Shown here in pieces: positions 42,074 through 51,106 of a stretch of DNA of 64,000 bases. Below the pieces are notes generated by a model. The model had not been told where the DNA came from and ran no database searches. It was given only the letters and a program-made list of their open reading frames with translations. Source of the stretch: Tessaracoccus sp. OH4464_COT-324 (GTDB lineage: Bacteria > Actinomycetota > Actinomycetes > Propionibacteriales > Propionibacteriaceae); the NCBI RefSeq assembly GCF_003932855.1, contig NZ_RQYZ01000006.1, forward strand, positions 1-64,000, in the 5' to 3' direction. Numbering within the stretch: the stretch's first letter is position 1; the number at the start of each line of letters is the position of its first letter. The position numbers and the translations under genes are program-made.

Positions 42074-43018
42074 ATGACAACAAGCGTTGACCAGGTGTCG
42101 CCCAAGCCGCGGGCGTCGAGAACGAATGTCTGGAAGGAGTCGTTGCGGGCGTTGCCGTGGCTGCTGCCCACGGTGCTGCTGATCTTCGGGGTCGTGCTCT
42201 ACCCCGCGGTGCTGCTCTTCTACTACTCGCTCGTGAAGTACAACAAGTTCGGCATCAGCCAGGGCTTCGCCGGGTTCGACAACTACTTCGGCAAAGCGGG
42301 CGCGCTGACCTTCCCGACGGTGCCCATCGGCCAGATCCTGATCAACACCGTGGTGTGGGTGGTGGTGACTGTCGCGGTGACGGTGCTGCTCTCGCTGGCC
42401 CTGGCGCAGTTCCTGAACAAGAAGTTCCGGGGGCGCAAGCTGCTGCGGCTGTTCATCATCCTGCCCTGGGCCTGCTCGGTGGTGATGACGACGACGGTGT
42501 TCAACTACGGTCTGCAAACCGACGTCGGCCTGTTCAACCGGCTGCTGGTAGACACCGGAATCCTGGAGACCGCCTACGGCTTCACCAAGGACCCCACCGC
42601 AGCGTTCTGGGTGGCGGTATTCGTCGCGGTCTACGTGTCGCTGCCATTCACCACGTACACCATCCTCGCCGGCCTGCAGGCGGTGCCCGCCGACGTGCTG
42701 GAGGCGAGCCACGTCGACGGGGCCAACGCGGTGCAGCGCTACTGGCACATCGTCCTGCCCATCCTTAGGCCGTCAATCGCGGTGGCGACGCTGATCAATA
42801 TCATCAACGTCTTCAACTCGCTGCCGATCCTCAAGATCCTCAACGACACGCCCGGCTACCACACCGGGCACACCACAACCACGCTGATCTTCGAGTACAA
42901 GGCGCAGCTGGGTCCCGGCGTGGCCAGCGCGCTGTCGGTGATCAACTTCGCCTTCTGCCTGGTGATCATCGTGATCTACCTGGCGGTCGTCAAGCCCACG
43001 AAAGAGGTGGATGCATGA
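42074..43018 (+). CDS. Sugar ABC transporter permease (MalF/UgpA type)
   Basis: The 314-residue integral membrane protein has six transmembrane helices and the permease EAA loop EASHVDGANAVQRYWHIVLPIL near residue 215, the site that docks the ATPase. N-terminal helix LPWLLPTVLLIFGVVLYPAVLLFYYS. ATG at 42074 is preferred to the GTG at 42071 because AAGGAG lies six bases ahead of it. Its stop overlaps the next start by four bases. It pairs with the MalG-type permease to form the membrane channel of the importer. Confidence 0.93.
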   Translation: MTTSVDQVSPKPRASRTNVWKESLRALPWLLPTVLLIFGVVLYPAVLLFYYSLVKYNKFGISQGFAGFDNYFGKAGALTFPTVPIGQILINTVVWVVVTVAVTVLLSLALAQFLNKKFRGRKLLRLFIILPWACSVVMTTTVFNYGLQTDVGLFNRLLVDTGILETAYGFTKDPTAAFWVAVFVAVYVSLPFTTYTILAGLQAVPADVLEASHVDGANAVQRYWHIVLPILRPSIAVATLINIINVFNSLPILKILNDTPGYHTGHTTTTLIFEYKAQLGPGVASALSVINFAFCLVIIVIYLAVVKPTKEVDA

Positions 43019-43866
43019 GCCGGCGCAGCTCCCAATCAGTGGAGAAGGCCCCGAACCCATGGCTGGTGGCCCTGGGCTCGATCTTCATCGTCGTGTTCTT
43101 CAGCTTCCCCTACATGCTGATGCTGATCAGCTCGCTGAAGACGCAGGCCGACGTGCGGCGGATCCCGCCGGACTACGTGCCGAGCAAACCGCAGTTCAGC
43201 AACTACCTCGACGTGTGGTCGTCCTCGGTGGCGCCCGGCCAGTCGCTGCTCGCCACCACCGTCATCTCGGTGGGCGCGACGCTGCTGGTGCTGCTCGTGG
43301 CCACCCCGGCCGCCTACTATGTGGCCCGGTTCCGGTTCAGGGGCCGGCTGGCTTTCCTGTTCCTGGTGCTGATCACGCAGATGCTGCAGCCGACGGTGTT
43401 GGCGGTTGGCATCTTCCAGGAGTTCTCCAACTGGACGGGTTACGCGGTGTGGGGGGCGTTGATCCTGGTGAATGGGGCGTTCAACCTGTCGTTCGCCATC
43501 TGGATCATGCAGGCCTTCTTCGCCTCCGTGCCGAAGGAGGTGGATGAGGCCGCCCTCGTGGATGGTCTGGGCCGGGTGCAGACCCTGCTGAAGATCTCGC
43601 TGCCGCTGGTGTGGCCGGGCATCGTGACCGCGATCGTCTTCGTGTTCGTCAACACGTGGAACGAATACGCGGCGGCCTTCGTCTTGGTGCAGCAGCCGGA
43701 GTTGCAGCCGCTCACGGTGTCGATGCCGCGCTTCCTGGGGCTGTACATCAAGGACTGGCAGTACCTGTTCACCACCGCGATGGTGGCGATCGTCCCGGTG
43801 ATCATCCTGTTTGCGCTGATCGAGAAGCGCCTGATCGGTGGGCTCACCGCGGGCTCCGTGAAGTAG
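43015..43866 (+). CDS. Sugar ABC transporter permease (MalG/UgpE type)
   Basis: The 283-residue protein has six helices starting PWLVALGSIFIVVFFSFPYMLMLISSLKT and the EAA loop EVDEAALVDGLGRVQTLLKISLPLVWPGIV near residue 175. The family feature of a long first periplasmic stretch (FSNYLDVWSSSVAPGQSLLATT) is present. The ATG overlaps the previous stop. No ATP-binding subunit follows; the gene is closed by a hairpin and the next gene is the carboxylase. In actinobacteria such importers usually share a common ATPase (MsiK/MalK) encoded elsewhere. Confidence 0.93.
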   Translation: MSRRSSQSVEKAPNPWLVALGSIFIVVFFSFPYMLMLISSLKTQADVRRIPPDYVPSKPQFSNYLDVWSSSVAPGQSLLATTVISVGATLLVLLVATPAAYYVARFRFRGRLAFLFLVLITQMLQPTVLAVGIFQEFSNWTGYAVWGALILVNGAFNLSFAIWIMQAFFASVPKEVDEAALVDGLGRVQTLLKISLPLVWPGIVTAIVFVFVNTWNEYAAAFVLVQQPELQPLTVSMPRFLGLYIKDWQYLFTTAMVAIVPVIILFALIEKRLIGGLTAGSVK

Positions 43867-43884
43867 TCGGCGGAAGCAGAGGCG

Positions 43885-43911
43885 GCGGGCGGGGAGTTGT
43901 TCCCCGCCCGC
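43885..43911 (+). terminator. GC-rich hairpin terminator after ABC importer
   Basis: Eleven-base arms (43885-43895 with 43901-43911) enclose a five-base loop and no T-tract follows, a form often seen in actinobacterial terminators. It lies 19 bases after the permease stop. Confidence 0.6.
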
Positions 43912-44095
43912 AGCTGTATGTCACCGGCGGGGCCGCGCCGTCGTCGGCCGGGGATTGTGAGGAACCGACAACGTTTCGGCCCGGGATTGAAAATTGGGCC
44001 CGCCAATTGGTGAGTTTCGTGCAACCCTGCCCCCGGGGCTTTCGCTCGACGGCCCGAGGCTGCCAAGGTCTTTGCGGTAAACCGAAGGAGTCGAA

Positions 44096-47000
44096 TTGTT
44101 CCGTCGCATCGCCATCATCAACCGTGGCGAGGCTGCCATGCGCCTCATCCATGCCGTCCGCGACCTGAGCGCCGAACTGGGTCAGGACATCGCCACCATC
44201 GCGCTGTACACCGACGTGGAGCGCACGGCCATGTTCGTGCGCGAAGCCGACGAGGCCCACCCGCTGGGGCCGGCAGGAGCACGCCCCTACCTCGATCACG
44301 CGCTGCTGGCGCGGGTGTTGGAAGAGGTGCGCGCCGACGCGGTCTGGGTGGGCTGGGGCTTCGTTGCGGAGGACGCGGATTTTGCGGAGCTGGTGACCGG
44401 CATGGGCATCAAGTTCATCGGCCCGTCGGCCGCGGCGATGCGCCGGCTGGGCGACAAGATCGGCTCCAAGCTGCTTGCGGAGGAGGTGGGCGTGCCGGTG
44501 GCCGCCTGGTCGCGCGGCGGGGTGGACACCCTCGACGATGCCCTCGCCTGGGCGGAGGCCATCGGCTACCCGCTGATGCTGAAGGCGACGGCAGGCGGCG
44601 GCGGGCGCGGCATCCGGAAGGTGAACGGCCCCGACGAGCTGGCCGACGCCTACCAGCGCACCCGCGATGAAGCCGAGCGGGCGTTCGGCTCCGGCACCGT
44701 GTTCCTGGAGCGGCTCGTGACGTGTGCGCGCCACGTCGAGGTGCAGCTGATCGCCGACCAGCACGGCACCGCGTGGGCGCTCGGGGTGCGCGACTGCACC
44801 GTCCAGCGCCGCAACCAGAAGGTGATCGAGGAGTCGGCGTCGCCGCTGCTCGACGAGCCGCAGACCGCCGAGCTGAAGGCGGCCGCGGAGCGGCTGGCGC
44901 TGGCGGTGGGCTACGAGGGGGCGGGCACCGTCGAGTTCCTTTACCAGCCCGAGGAGCGGGCGTTCGCGTTCCTGGAGGTGAACACGCGCCTGCAGGTGGA
45001 GCATCCGATCACCGAGGTCACGGTGGGCTTCGACCTGGTGAAGGCGCAGCTCAAGGTGGCGGCGGGCGAGGCGCTGGGCGAGCGGCCCCAGGAGCTGGGC
45101 CACGCCGTCGAAGCCCGCCTGAACGCGGAGGATCCCGACCGGGACTTCGCGCCCGCCCCGGGGCTGATCGAGAAGCTATCCTTCGGCACCGGCCCCGGGA
45201 TCCGGATCGATACCGGTGTGGCGGCCGGCGACGAGATCCCCGCGGACTTCGACTCGATGATCGCCAAAATCATCGCGCACGGCCGCACCCGCGACGAGGC
45301 GCTGGCCAGGCTGCGGCGCGCGCTGACCGACACCACCGTCGTGATCCGGGGAGGGGCCACTAACAAGTCCTTCCTGATCGACCTGCTCGCCCAGCCCGAG
45401 GTGGTCGGCGGCGCGCGATGGGCGGACACGTCGTGGATCGACTCGGCGCGCGCCGAGGGCCGACTGGTGACCGACCGCTGGAGCGAGGTGGCGCTGCTGG
45501 CGGCGGCGATCGAGGCCTACGAGGAGGCGGAGCGTCAGCAGGCGGCGCGGCTCAAGGAGACCTCGCGCGGCGGCCGGCCACAGGCGGTGCACGAGCCGCA
45601 GCTGGCCGTCGACCTGAAGCTGCGCGGGGTTGCGCACCAGCTGGTGGTCTCCCGGGTTGGGGGCAACGAATACCTGGTGGCCAGCGGCGACGCGCGGGCG
45701 CGCGCCCGGCTGGAGCGGCTGGACGACCGACACGCCCGGATCGATGTGGAGGGCCGGCGGCACCGGCTGGTGCTGGCGGCGCACGGGCCGGTGTTCTTCG
45801 TCGAGGTGGACTCGGTGGCCCACCGGGTGTCGCGCGATGAGGGCGGCGTGCTGCGCGCGCCCGCGCCGGCTCTGGTGGTGGCGACGCTGGTCGCGCCCGG
45901 CGACGAGGTGGTCGCCGGCCAGCCGCTGGTGATTCTGGAATCCATGAAGATGGAAACCGCGATCCCCGCGCCGTTCGCGGCGCGCATCCGGGAGGTGCCG
46001 GTCAAGGCGGGCACGCAGGTGGCCGGGCTGGCGCCGCTGGTGCGGTTGGAGCCGCTGGGGGAGACGGAGGCGGCGGCCGGCGGGCAGCTGGCGCTGCCCG
46101 AGCCGCGCGAGCTGCCGGCGCGGGCGGCCTGGCGCCGGGCGCTGGATGATCTCACGAACCAGGTGCTGGGATTCGACCCGGTCCCGGGCGCGCTGCAGCA
46201 TTATCTCGCGACGCGGGCCGCGCTGGCCGGCGACCCGGAGGTGCTGCTCGGCGAGTGCGAGCTGATCGCCGCGTTCTCCGGCCTGGCGGAGCTGACCCGG
46301 AACCGGCCGGCCGATCAGCAGGCCCGCACCGAACTGCGCATCCACTCCGACCGGGAGTACCTGCACACCTTCCTAACCACCTTCGACGCCGAGCGTGCGG
46401 GCCTGCCCGCTCTGTTCGTCGAGCGGCTCACCGCGATGCTCAAGCGCTACGGGGTGGACTCCCTAGAGCGCGGACCGGAGCTGGAGGCCGCGATGCTGCG
46501 GGTCTTCCTGGCCACTCAGAACATCCGGGACGCCCAGCGGCTGATCGTCGGGGTGCTGGAGCGCTGGCTGACGGAACCTGTGCCCAGCCCGGAGCACGCG
46601 GGGCGTGCGCGCGAGCAGCTGGAGCGGCTGAAGCGGGCCACCCAGCTTCGCCACGCCACCATCGGAGATCTGGCGCGCTCCGTCCGGTTCCGCTGGTTCG
46701 ACGCGCCACTCGTCGACGCCGAGCGGGCCCGCATCTGGGCGGAGATGGCCGACGAGGTGGCGCGCCTGGCGGTCCTGGACCGGGAGGATTCGGGCTACCG
46801 GGCGGGGATCGCGCGCCTGGTGGCGGTGCCGGAGAAGAACGACATTACCCTGGCCGCGCGCCTGGCGGGCGGCCAGCTGGGACCGGAGCCGATGCTGGAG
46901 GTGTTGGCCCGCAAGCACTACGAGGGCCACGGCCTGGCTGGTGTCGAGGTGCGCCACGTCGAAGGCCGCCCGGTGCTCACCGGCGAGTACAGCATTGACG

Positions 47001-49540
47001 GGCGCCGCACCCCGCTCGTCACGCTCACCGCGCGCCACGACGAGCTGGGCCCGGGGCGGGCGGTGCACCGGATCGTCGGCGAGCGGGTGTCCGATCACGG
47101 GCACGGGTGCGTCGTGGAGCTGTACGTGGCTCAGCCGGGTGGGGCGCCGTCGCCTGAGGAAGTGGCTGAGCTGCGGGAGCTGATCGGCTCCTGGCTGCCC
47201 GCGAGCGTGCGGCGGATCGTGTTGGCGCTGTGCCACGAGGGCATCACCTACGTGACGCTGCGCTCGGGTGCGGGCCTCGTCGAGGATGAGATCATCCGGG
47301 ATCATCACCCGATGGTGGCGCGCAAGCTGGACCTGTGGCGGTTGAGCGAGTTCGACATCAGCCGGCTGCCTGCACCCGAGGACGTGCTGCTGATCGAGGC
47401 GCGCGCTCGTAACAATCCGGCCGATCACCGACTCATCGCGATGGCGCAGGTGCGTCAGGTGGCGGTGGTGCGCGACGGCGGTCGCCTCATCGGGGTGCCG
47501 CACGTGGAGCGCGCAGTGGAGCACTGCCTGGAGGCGATCCGCCGCACGCGTGCCGCGCTGGGCCGGGCGGGAAGCCACCTCGACATGAACCACGTGTGGG
47601 TGCGGGTGTGGCCGACGATGCGACTGGACCCGGCGGAGGCCGGCGAGTTGCAGCGCAGGATCACCCCGCTCACGGACTCGGCGGGCATCGAGGAGGTGGC
47701 GGTGCACGGCACCTTCGACTTCGACGGGGCAGAACGGGAGCTGCTGGTGCGGTTCCACGAGCTGCTGTCGGGAGAGGTGGGCGCGGAGATCACCCCGCCG
47801 CCGACGGGCCCGCTGCAACCCATCAACGACTACCGGGGCAAGGTCCTGCGCGCCAAACGGCGCGGGCTGGTGTACCCCTACGAGCTGGCGGGCACGCTCG
47901 CCGGCGGGGGCGGGCACCTGGTGGAGCTGGATCTGGCCGGCTCGGGCGGCCGGCTCGTCGAGGTGGATCGGCCCTACGGGCGCAACTCGGCGGGCATCAT
48001 CGTCGCGCGCGTAACCACCCCGACGGCGCTGCACCCTCAGGGGGTGACGCGCATCGTGCTGGCCGGAGATCCGACGAAGGGGCTGGGCGCGGTGGCGGAA
48101 GCGGAGTGCCGCCGGATCATCGCCGCGCTGGACCTTGCCGAGGAGCTGGGCGTGCCGGTGGAGTGGTATGCGCTGAGCTCCGGGGCGCGCGTGTCGATGA
48201 CGTCCGGCACCGAGAACATGGACTGGGTGGGCGCGGCGCTGAAACGTATCGTCGAGTTCACGCAGGCCGGCGGCGAGATCAACATGGTGATCGCGGGCAT
48301 CACCGTCGGGGCGCAGCCCTACTGGGCGGCGGAGGCGACGATGCTGATGCACACCCGGGGCATCCTGGTGATGACCCCGGACTCTGCGATGGTACTCACC
48401 GGCAAGCAGTCGCTGGACTATTCGGGTGGGGTGTCCGCAGAGGACAACTTCGGCATCGGCGGCTACGACCGGGTGATGGGGCCGAATGGCCAGGCGCAGT
48501 ACTGGGCGGAGGATCTGCCCGGCGCGTTCGGGGTTCTGATGCGCCACTACGACGCCACCTATGTCGCGCCCGGTGAGGCGGGGCCGCGTCGGGCGGAGAC
48601 GGCGGATCCGGTCGAGCGCGATGTTTCGCTGGCCCCGCACGCGCTGCCGGGGTCAGAGTTTCGCACGGTGGGGGAGATCTTCTCGGCGGAGCTGAACCCT
48701 GAGAGGAAGAAGCCGTTCGACATCCGCAGCGTGATGCGGGCGGTGGTCGATGCGGACGGGCCGTTTGTGGAGCGCTGGGCGGGCATGGCGGACGCGGAGA
48801 CCGCGGTGGTGGCCGACGTGCGGTTTGGTGGGCATTCGGCGTGCCTGATCGGCATCGAGTCTCAGCCGGTGGTGCGCGCGGGCTTCCCGCCGACGGATGG
48901 CCCCGACACCTTCACGGCAGGCACACTGTTCCCGCGCTCCAGCAAGAAAGTGGCGCGGGCGATCAACGCGGCGTCGGGGAACCGACCACTGGTGGTGCTG
49001 GCCAATCTGTCGGGCTTCGACGGCTCGCCCGAGTCGATGCGGCAGCTGCAGCTGGAGTATGGCGCGGAGATAGGCCGCGCGATCGTGAATTTCGTCGGCC
49101 CGATCGTTTTCGTGGTGATCTCCCGCTACCACGGCGGCGCGTTCGTGGTGTTCAGTAAGCGGCTGAACCCCACCATGACGGTGCTGGCGCTGGAGGGATC
49201 GTTCGCGTCGGTGCTGGGCGGGGCCCCGGCCGCGGCGGTGGTTTTCGCCGGCGATGTGGCGAAGCGTACTGCGACGGATGCGCGGGTCGTCGAGCTTGAA
49301 GCTCGTCTGCGCGCGGCAACCCCGGGGGAGCGGGCGGCGCTGGCCGCGGAGCTTGACGAGGTGCGCGGCGGCGTGCGGGCGGAGAAGATCGGTGAGATCG
49401 CTGGCGAGTTCGACGGCATCCATTCGATTCACCGGGCGGTTGAGGTGGGCTCGGTGGATCGGGTGATTTCCGTGGCCGAATTGCGTCCCGCAATTGTTGC
49501 CACCATAGACGACGCATCCGGGGCTGGCCGGCCAGCCTGA
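44096..49540 (+). CDS. Single-chain eukaryotic-type acetyl/acyl-CoA carboxylase (BC-BCCP-central-CT)
   Basis: This 1814-residue protein carries a complete biotin-dependent carboxylase on one chain. Residues 1-450 are the biotin carboxylase: FRRIAIINRGEAAMR, the ATP loop [40 protein letters not shown]. The biotin carrier ESMKMETA has its lysine at about 618. Residues about 680-1280 resemble the central scaffold of eukaryotic ACC, including LDMNHVWVRVWPTMRLDP. The carboxyltransferase fills about 1290-1790, with SAGIIVARVTTPTA, the oxyanion-type blocks SSGARVSMTSG, FGIGGYDRVMGPNGQAQYW, FPRSSKKVARAINAA and YHGGAFVVFSKRLNP. TTG start preceded by CCGAAGGAG. It makes malonyl- or methylmalonyl-CoA; acyl specificity unknown. 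Confidence 0.93.
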   Translation: MFRRIAIINRGEAAMRLIHAVRDLSAELGQDIATIALYTDVERTAMFVREADEAHPLGPAGARPYLDHALLARVLEEVRADAVWVGWGFVAEDADFAELVTGMGIKFIGPSAAAMRRLGDKIGSKLLAEEVGVPVAAWSRGGVDTLDDALAWAEAIGYPLMLKATAGGGGRGIRKVNGPDELADAYQRTRDEAERAFGSGTVFLERLVTCARHVEVQLIADQHGTAWALGVRDCTVQRRNQKVIEESASPLLDEPQTAELKAAAERLALAVGYEGAGTVEFLYQPEERAFAFLEVNTRLQVEHPITEVTVGFDLVKAQLKVAAGEALGERPQELGHAVEARLNAEDPDRDFAPAPGLIEKLSFGTGPGIRIDTGVAAGDEIPADFDSMIAKIIAHGRTRDEALARLRRALTDTTVVIRGGATNKSFLIDLLAQPEVVGGARWADTSWIDSARAEGRLVTDRWSEVALLAAAIEAYEEAERQQAARLKETSRGGRPQAVHEPQLAVDLKLRGVAHQLVVSRVGGNEYLVASGDARARARLERLDDRHARIDVEGRRHRLVLAAHGPVFFVEVDSVAHRVSRDEGGVLRAPAPALVVATLVAPGDEVVAGQPLVILESMKMETAIPAPFAARIREVPVKAGTQVAGLAPLVRLEPLGETEAAAGGQLALPEPRELPARAAWRRALDDLTNQVLGFDPVPGALQHYLATRAALAGDPEVLLGECELIAAFSGLAELTRNRPADQQARTELRIHSDREYLHTFLTTFDAERAGLPALFVERLTAMLKRYGVDSLERGPELEAAMLRVFLATQNIRDAQRLIVGVLERWLTEPVPSPEHAGRAREQLERLKRATQLRHATIGDLARSVRFRWFDAPLVDAERARIWAEMADEVARLAVLDREDSGYRAGIARLVAVPEKNDITLAARLAGGQLGPEPMLEVLARKHYEGHGLAGVEVRHVEGRPVLTGEYSIDGRRTPLVTLTARHDELGPGRAVHRIVGERVSDHGHGCVVELYVAQPGGAPSPEEVAELRELIGSWLPASVRRIVLALCHEGITYVTLRSGAGLVEDEIIRDHHPMVARKLDLWRLSEFDISRLPAPEDVLLIEARARNNPADHRLIAMAQVRQVAVVRDGGRLIGVPHVERAVEHCLEAIRRTRAALGRAGSHLDMNHVWVRVWPTMRLDPAEAGELQRRITPLTDSAGIEEVAVHGTFDFDGAERELLVRFHELLSGEVGAEITPPPTGPLQPINDYRGKVLRAKRRGLVYPYELAGTLAGGGGHLVELDLAGSGGRLVEVDRPYGRNSAGIIVARVTTPTALHPQGVTRIVLAGDPTKGLGAVAEAECRRIIAALDLAEELGVPVEWYALSSGARVSMTSGTENMDWVGAALKRIVEFTQAGGEINMVIAGITVGAQPYWAAEATMLMHTRGILVMTPDSAMVLTGKQSLDYSGGVSAEDNFGIGGYDRVMGPNGQAQYWAEDLPGAFGVLMRHYDATYVAPGEAGPRRAETADPVERDVSLAPHALPGSEFRTVGEIFSAELNPERKKPFDIRSVMRAVVDADGPFVERWAGMADAETAVVADVRFGGHSACLIGIESQPVVRAGFPPTDGPDTFTAGTLFPRSSKKVARAINAASGNRPLVVLANLSGFDGSPESMRQLQLEYGAEIGRAIVNFVGPIVFVVISRYHGGAFVVFSKRLNPTMTVLALEGSFASVLGGAPAAAVVFAGDVAKRTATDARVVELEARLRAATPGERAALAAELDEVRGGVRAEKIGEIAGEFDGIHSIHRAVEVGSVDRVISVAELRPAIVATIDDASGAGRPA

Positions 49541-49684
49541 CCCGTCTGGGCGGTAGCCTGAGTACGGGCTCACCGTTTTGCCGCTGTGGCGGCCGACGTG
49601 ACCGGCGCGCGCCTTCATATTCCCGTATCTGGCGCGCCTCGGGCGGTGGCCCATGTTGGCAAGATTGTCTGAAAGGACACATTC

Positions 49685-50926
49685 ATGACTGGTAAGTCGG
49701 GCGCCCGCCGGGGCCTATTGTGGGGCGGTATCGCGTCGGCGATCGTGCTTGTATTGATTGTTTCTCTTTGGTTTTTCCCCTGGTTGTGGGATCGATCTCC
49801 AGCCGATGGGTTGGTCACGCAAGGCGAGCCGCATCTGGTGCACAGGGACGATGGGTCGGCGATGTGGGTGGCGTTCAACGAGCAGGAGGAGGCGGTGCGC
49901 GGCCTCGATCTGGAGGGCACGCAACTCTGGTCTGCCTACGGGGTGCGGCACCCGGGCAAGAATTGTGCGGCGTCGAGCTCCAGGGTGCTGTGCCTCACGG
50001 AGGAGGGTCTCACCAGGCTCGACCTGGGTTCGGGCTCGTTTCGGCTCGTCGACATCGCCGGAGAGTACGGCCTGCCTGCTGGGGTGCAGGTGCGAGACTT
50101 CGCGCTGGGCGCGGACAACAGCCTCCTGCTGCTGGTGGCTGCGCAGCCGTTCGGGGAGGAGGCGGTGCTGCTTTCCGCCGACGGTGAGCGGCTGGGTAGT
50201 GTCGAGTTGAAGCTGGGGGATCGCCGACGCCCGCACCCGGCCCAGTACGTGACTCACCTGACCTCCACGCTGCATTACGTTTCGTCGCGCGGGGCGTTGC
50301 TGTTCGGGCCCGACGAGGAGCACTTTTCCCTGCTCGACGCGGCGACGCCGGGGGCGGGGGTAACCGACGTGGCCGGGCGCGTCGTCGGGCTGGCCGGCGG
50401 TTACGCGGTGGCCAACGTGTCGGGCGAACACCAGATAGTGAACCTGCACGGAGAGGTGCAGGCCGCCGGCGACGCGGCAGGCTTGCTGATCGGCGAGGAC
50501 GGTATCGAGCCTCGGGGATTCTTCCGGGTGGAGGGGGAACGCGTCGAGGCGTTTGACCTTGAGTTGAAGTCGTTGTGGGCGACGCAGGTGCCGGGGGCCA
50601 AGGTGGCCGAGCAGGAGAAGGAAGCTCAGCCGGAGTTCTTTGGGTACCGCCCGGCCCGCCACTGCGGGAACATGCTGTTGGTGCCCACTGGCGGCGAGAC
50701 CCTGGCGCTGGAGAGTGACACCGGTCGGCTGGCGTGGCGGTCAGCTGGCCGCCAACCGAAGGGATGCGTTGCGGGGAAGGCCGTGCTGGCAGGCGAGCGG
50801 GACGCGCAACTCGTTGACCCGGCCAACGGCGGGGTGGAGCGCACCTTGAGCGTGCAAGCGGAGAGCGTGAGCGAGCGCGGGATTCTGGTGAACCGCGGCG
50901 AGGGCGAGTGGGTGGTGCATCGGTGA
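49685..50926 (+). CDS. Membrane-anchored propeller-like protein, tandem paralog 1
   Basis: The 413-residue protein has one N-terminal transmembrane anchor (about residues 11-33) and an extracytoplasmic domain of repeated beta-strand motifs such as GSAMWVAFNEQEEAVRGLDLEGTQLW, the sort seen in PQQ-like beta-propellers. The last 95 residues contain GYRPARHCGNMLLVPTGGETLALESDTGRLAW. It aligns with the next gene over its whole length, so the two are tandem duplicates. No catalytic site is evident. GAAAGGA precedes the ATG. A third neighbour group is the type VII cassette at 52.7-54.5 kb; a common function is possible but only inferred. Confidence 0.65.
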   Translation: MTGKSGARRGLLWGGIASAIVLVLIVSLWFFPWLWDRSPADGLVTQGEPHLVHRDDGSAMWVAFNEQEEAVRGLDLEGTQLWSAYGVRHPGKNCAASSSRVLCLTEEGLTRLDLGSGSFRLVDIAGEYGLPAGVQVRDFALGADNSLLLLVAAQPFGEEAVLLSADGERLGSVELKLGDRRRPHPAQYVTHLTSTLHYVSSRGALLFGPDEEHFSLLDAATPGAGVTDVAGRVVGLAGGYAVANVSGEHQIVNLHGEVQAAGDAAGLLIGEDGIEPRGFFRVEGERVEAFDLELKSLWATQVPGAKVAEQEKEAQPEFFGYRPARHCGNMLLVPTGGETLALESDTGRLAWRSAGRQPKGCVAGKAVLAGERDAQLVDPANGGVERTLSVQAESVSERGILVNRGEGEWVVHR

Positions 50927-51106
50927 CGGCCCGATGGCCGGGAGCTGGCGCGCTCGTGCAGCGGGTTGGAGGGATTAGGATGGCCGCCGTTGGCCGTTGC
51001 GTCGGAAAGCGGACACGCATTTTGACCAAGGTGCGGGTGGTCGGGCCGGGATGTTGCTTTTGTTAGAACACTTCGACGGGAGAATCAATCTCGTCAAATA
51101 TTTTCA

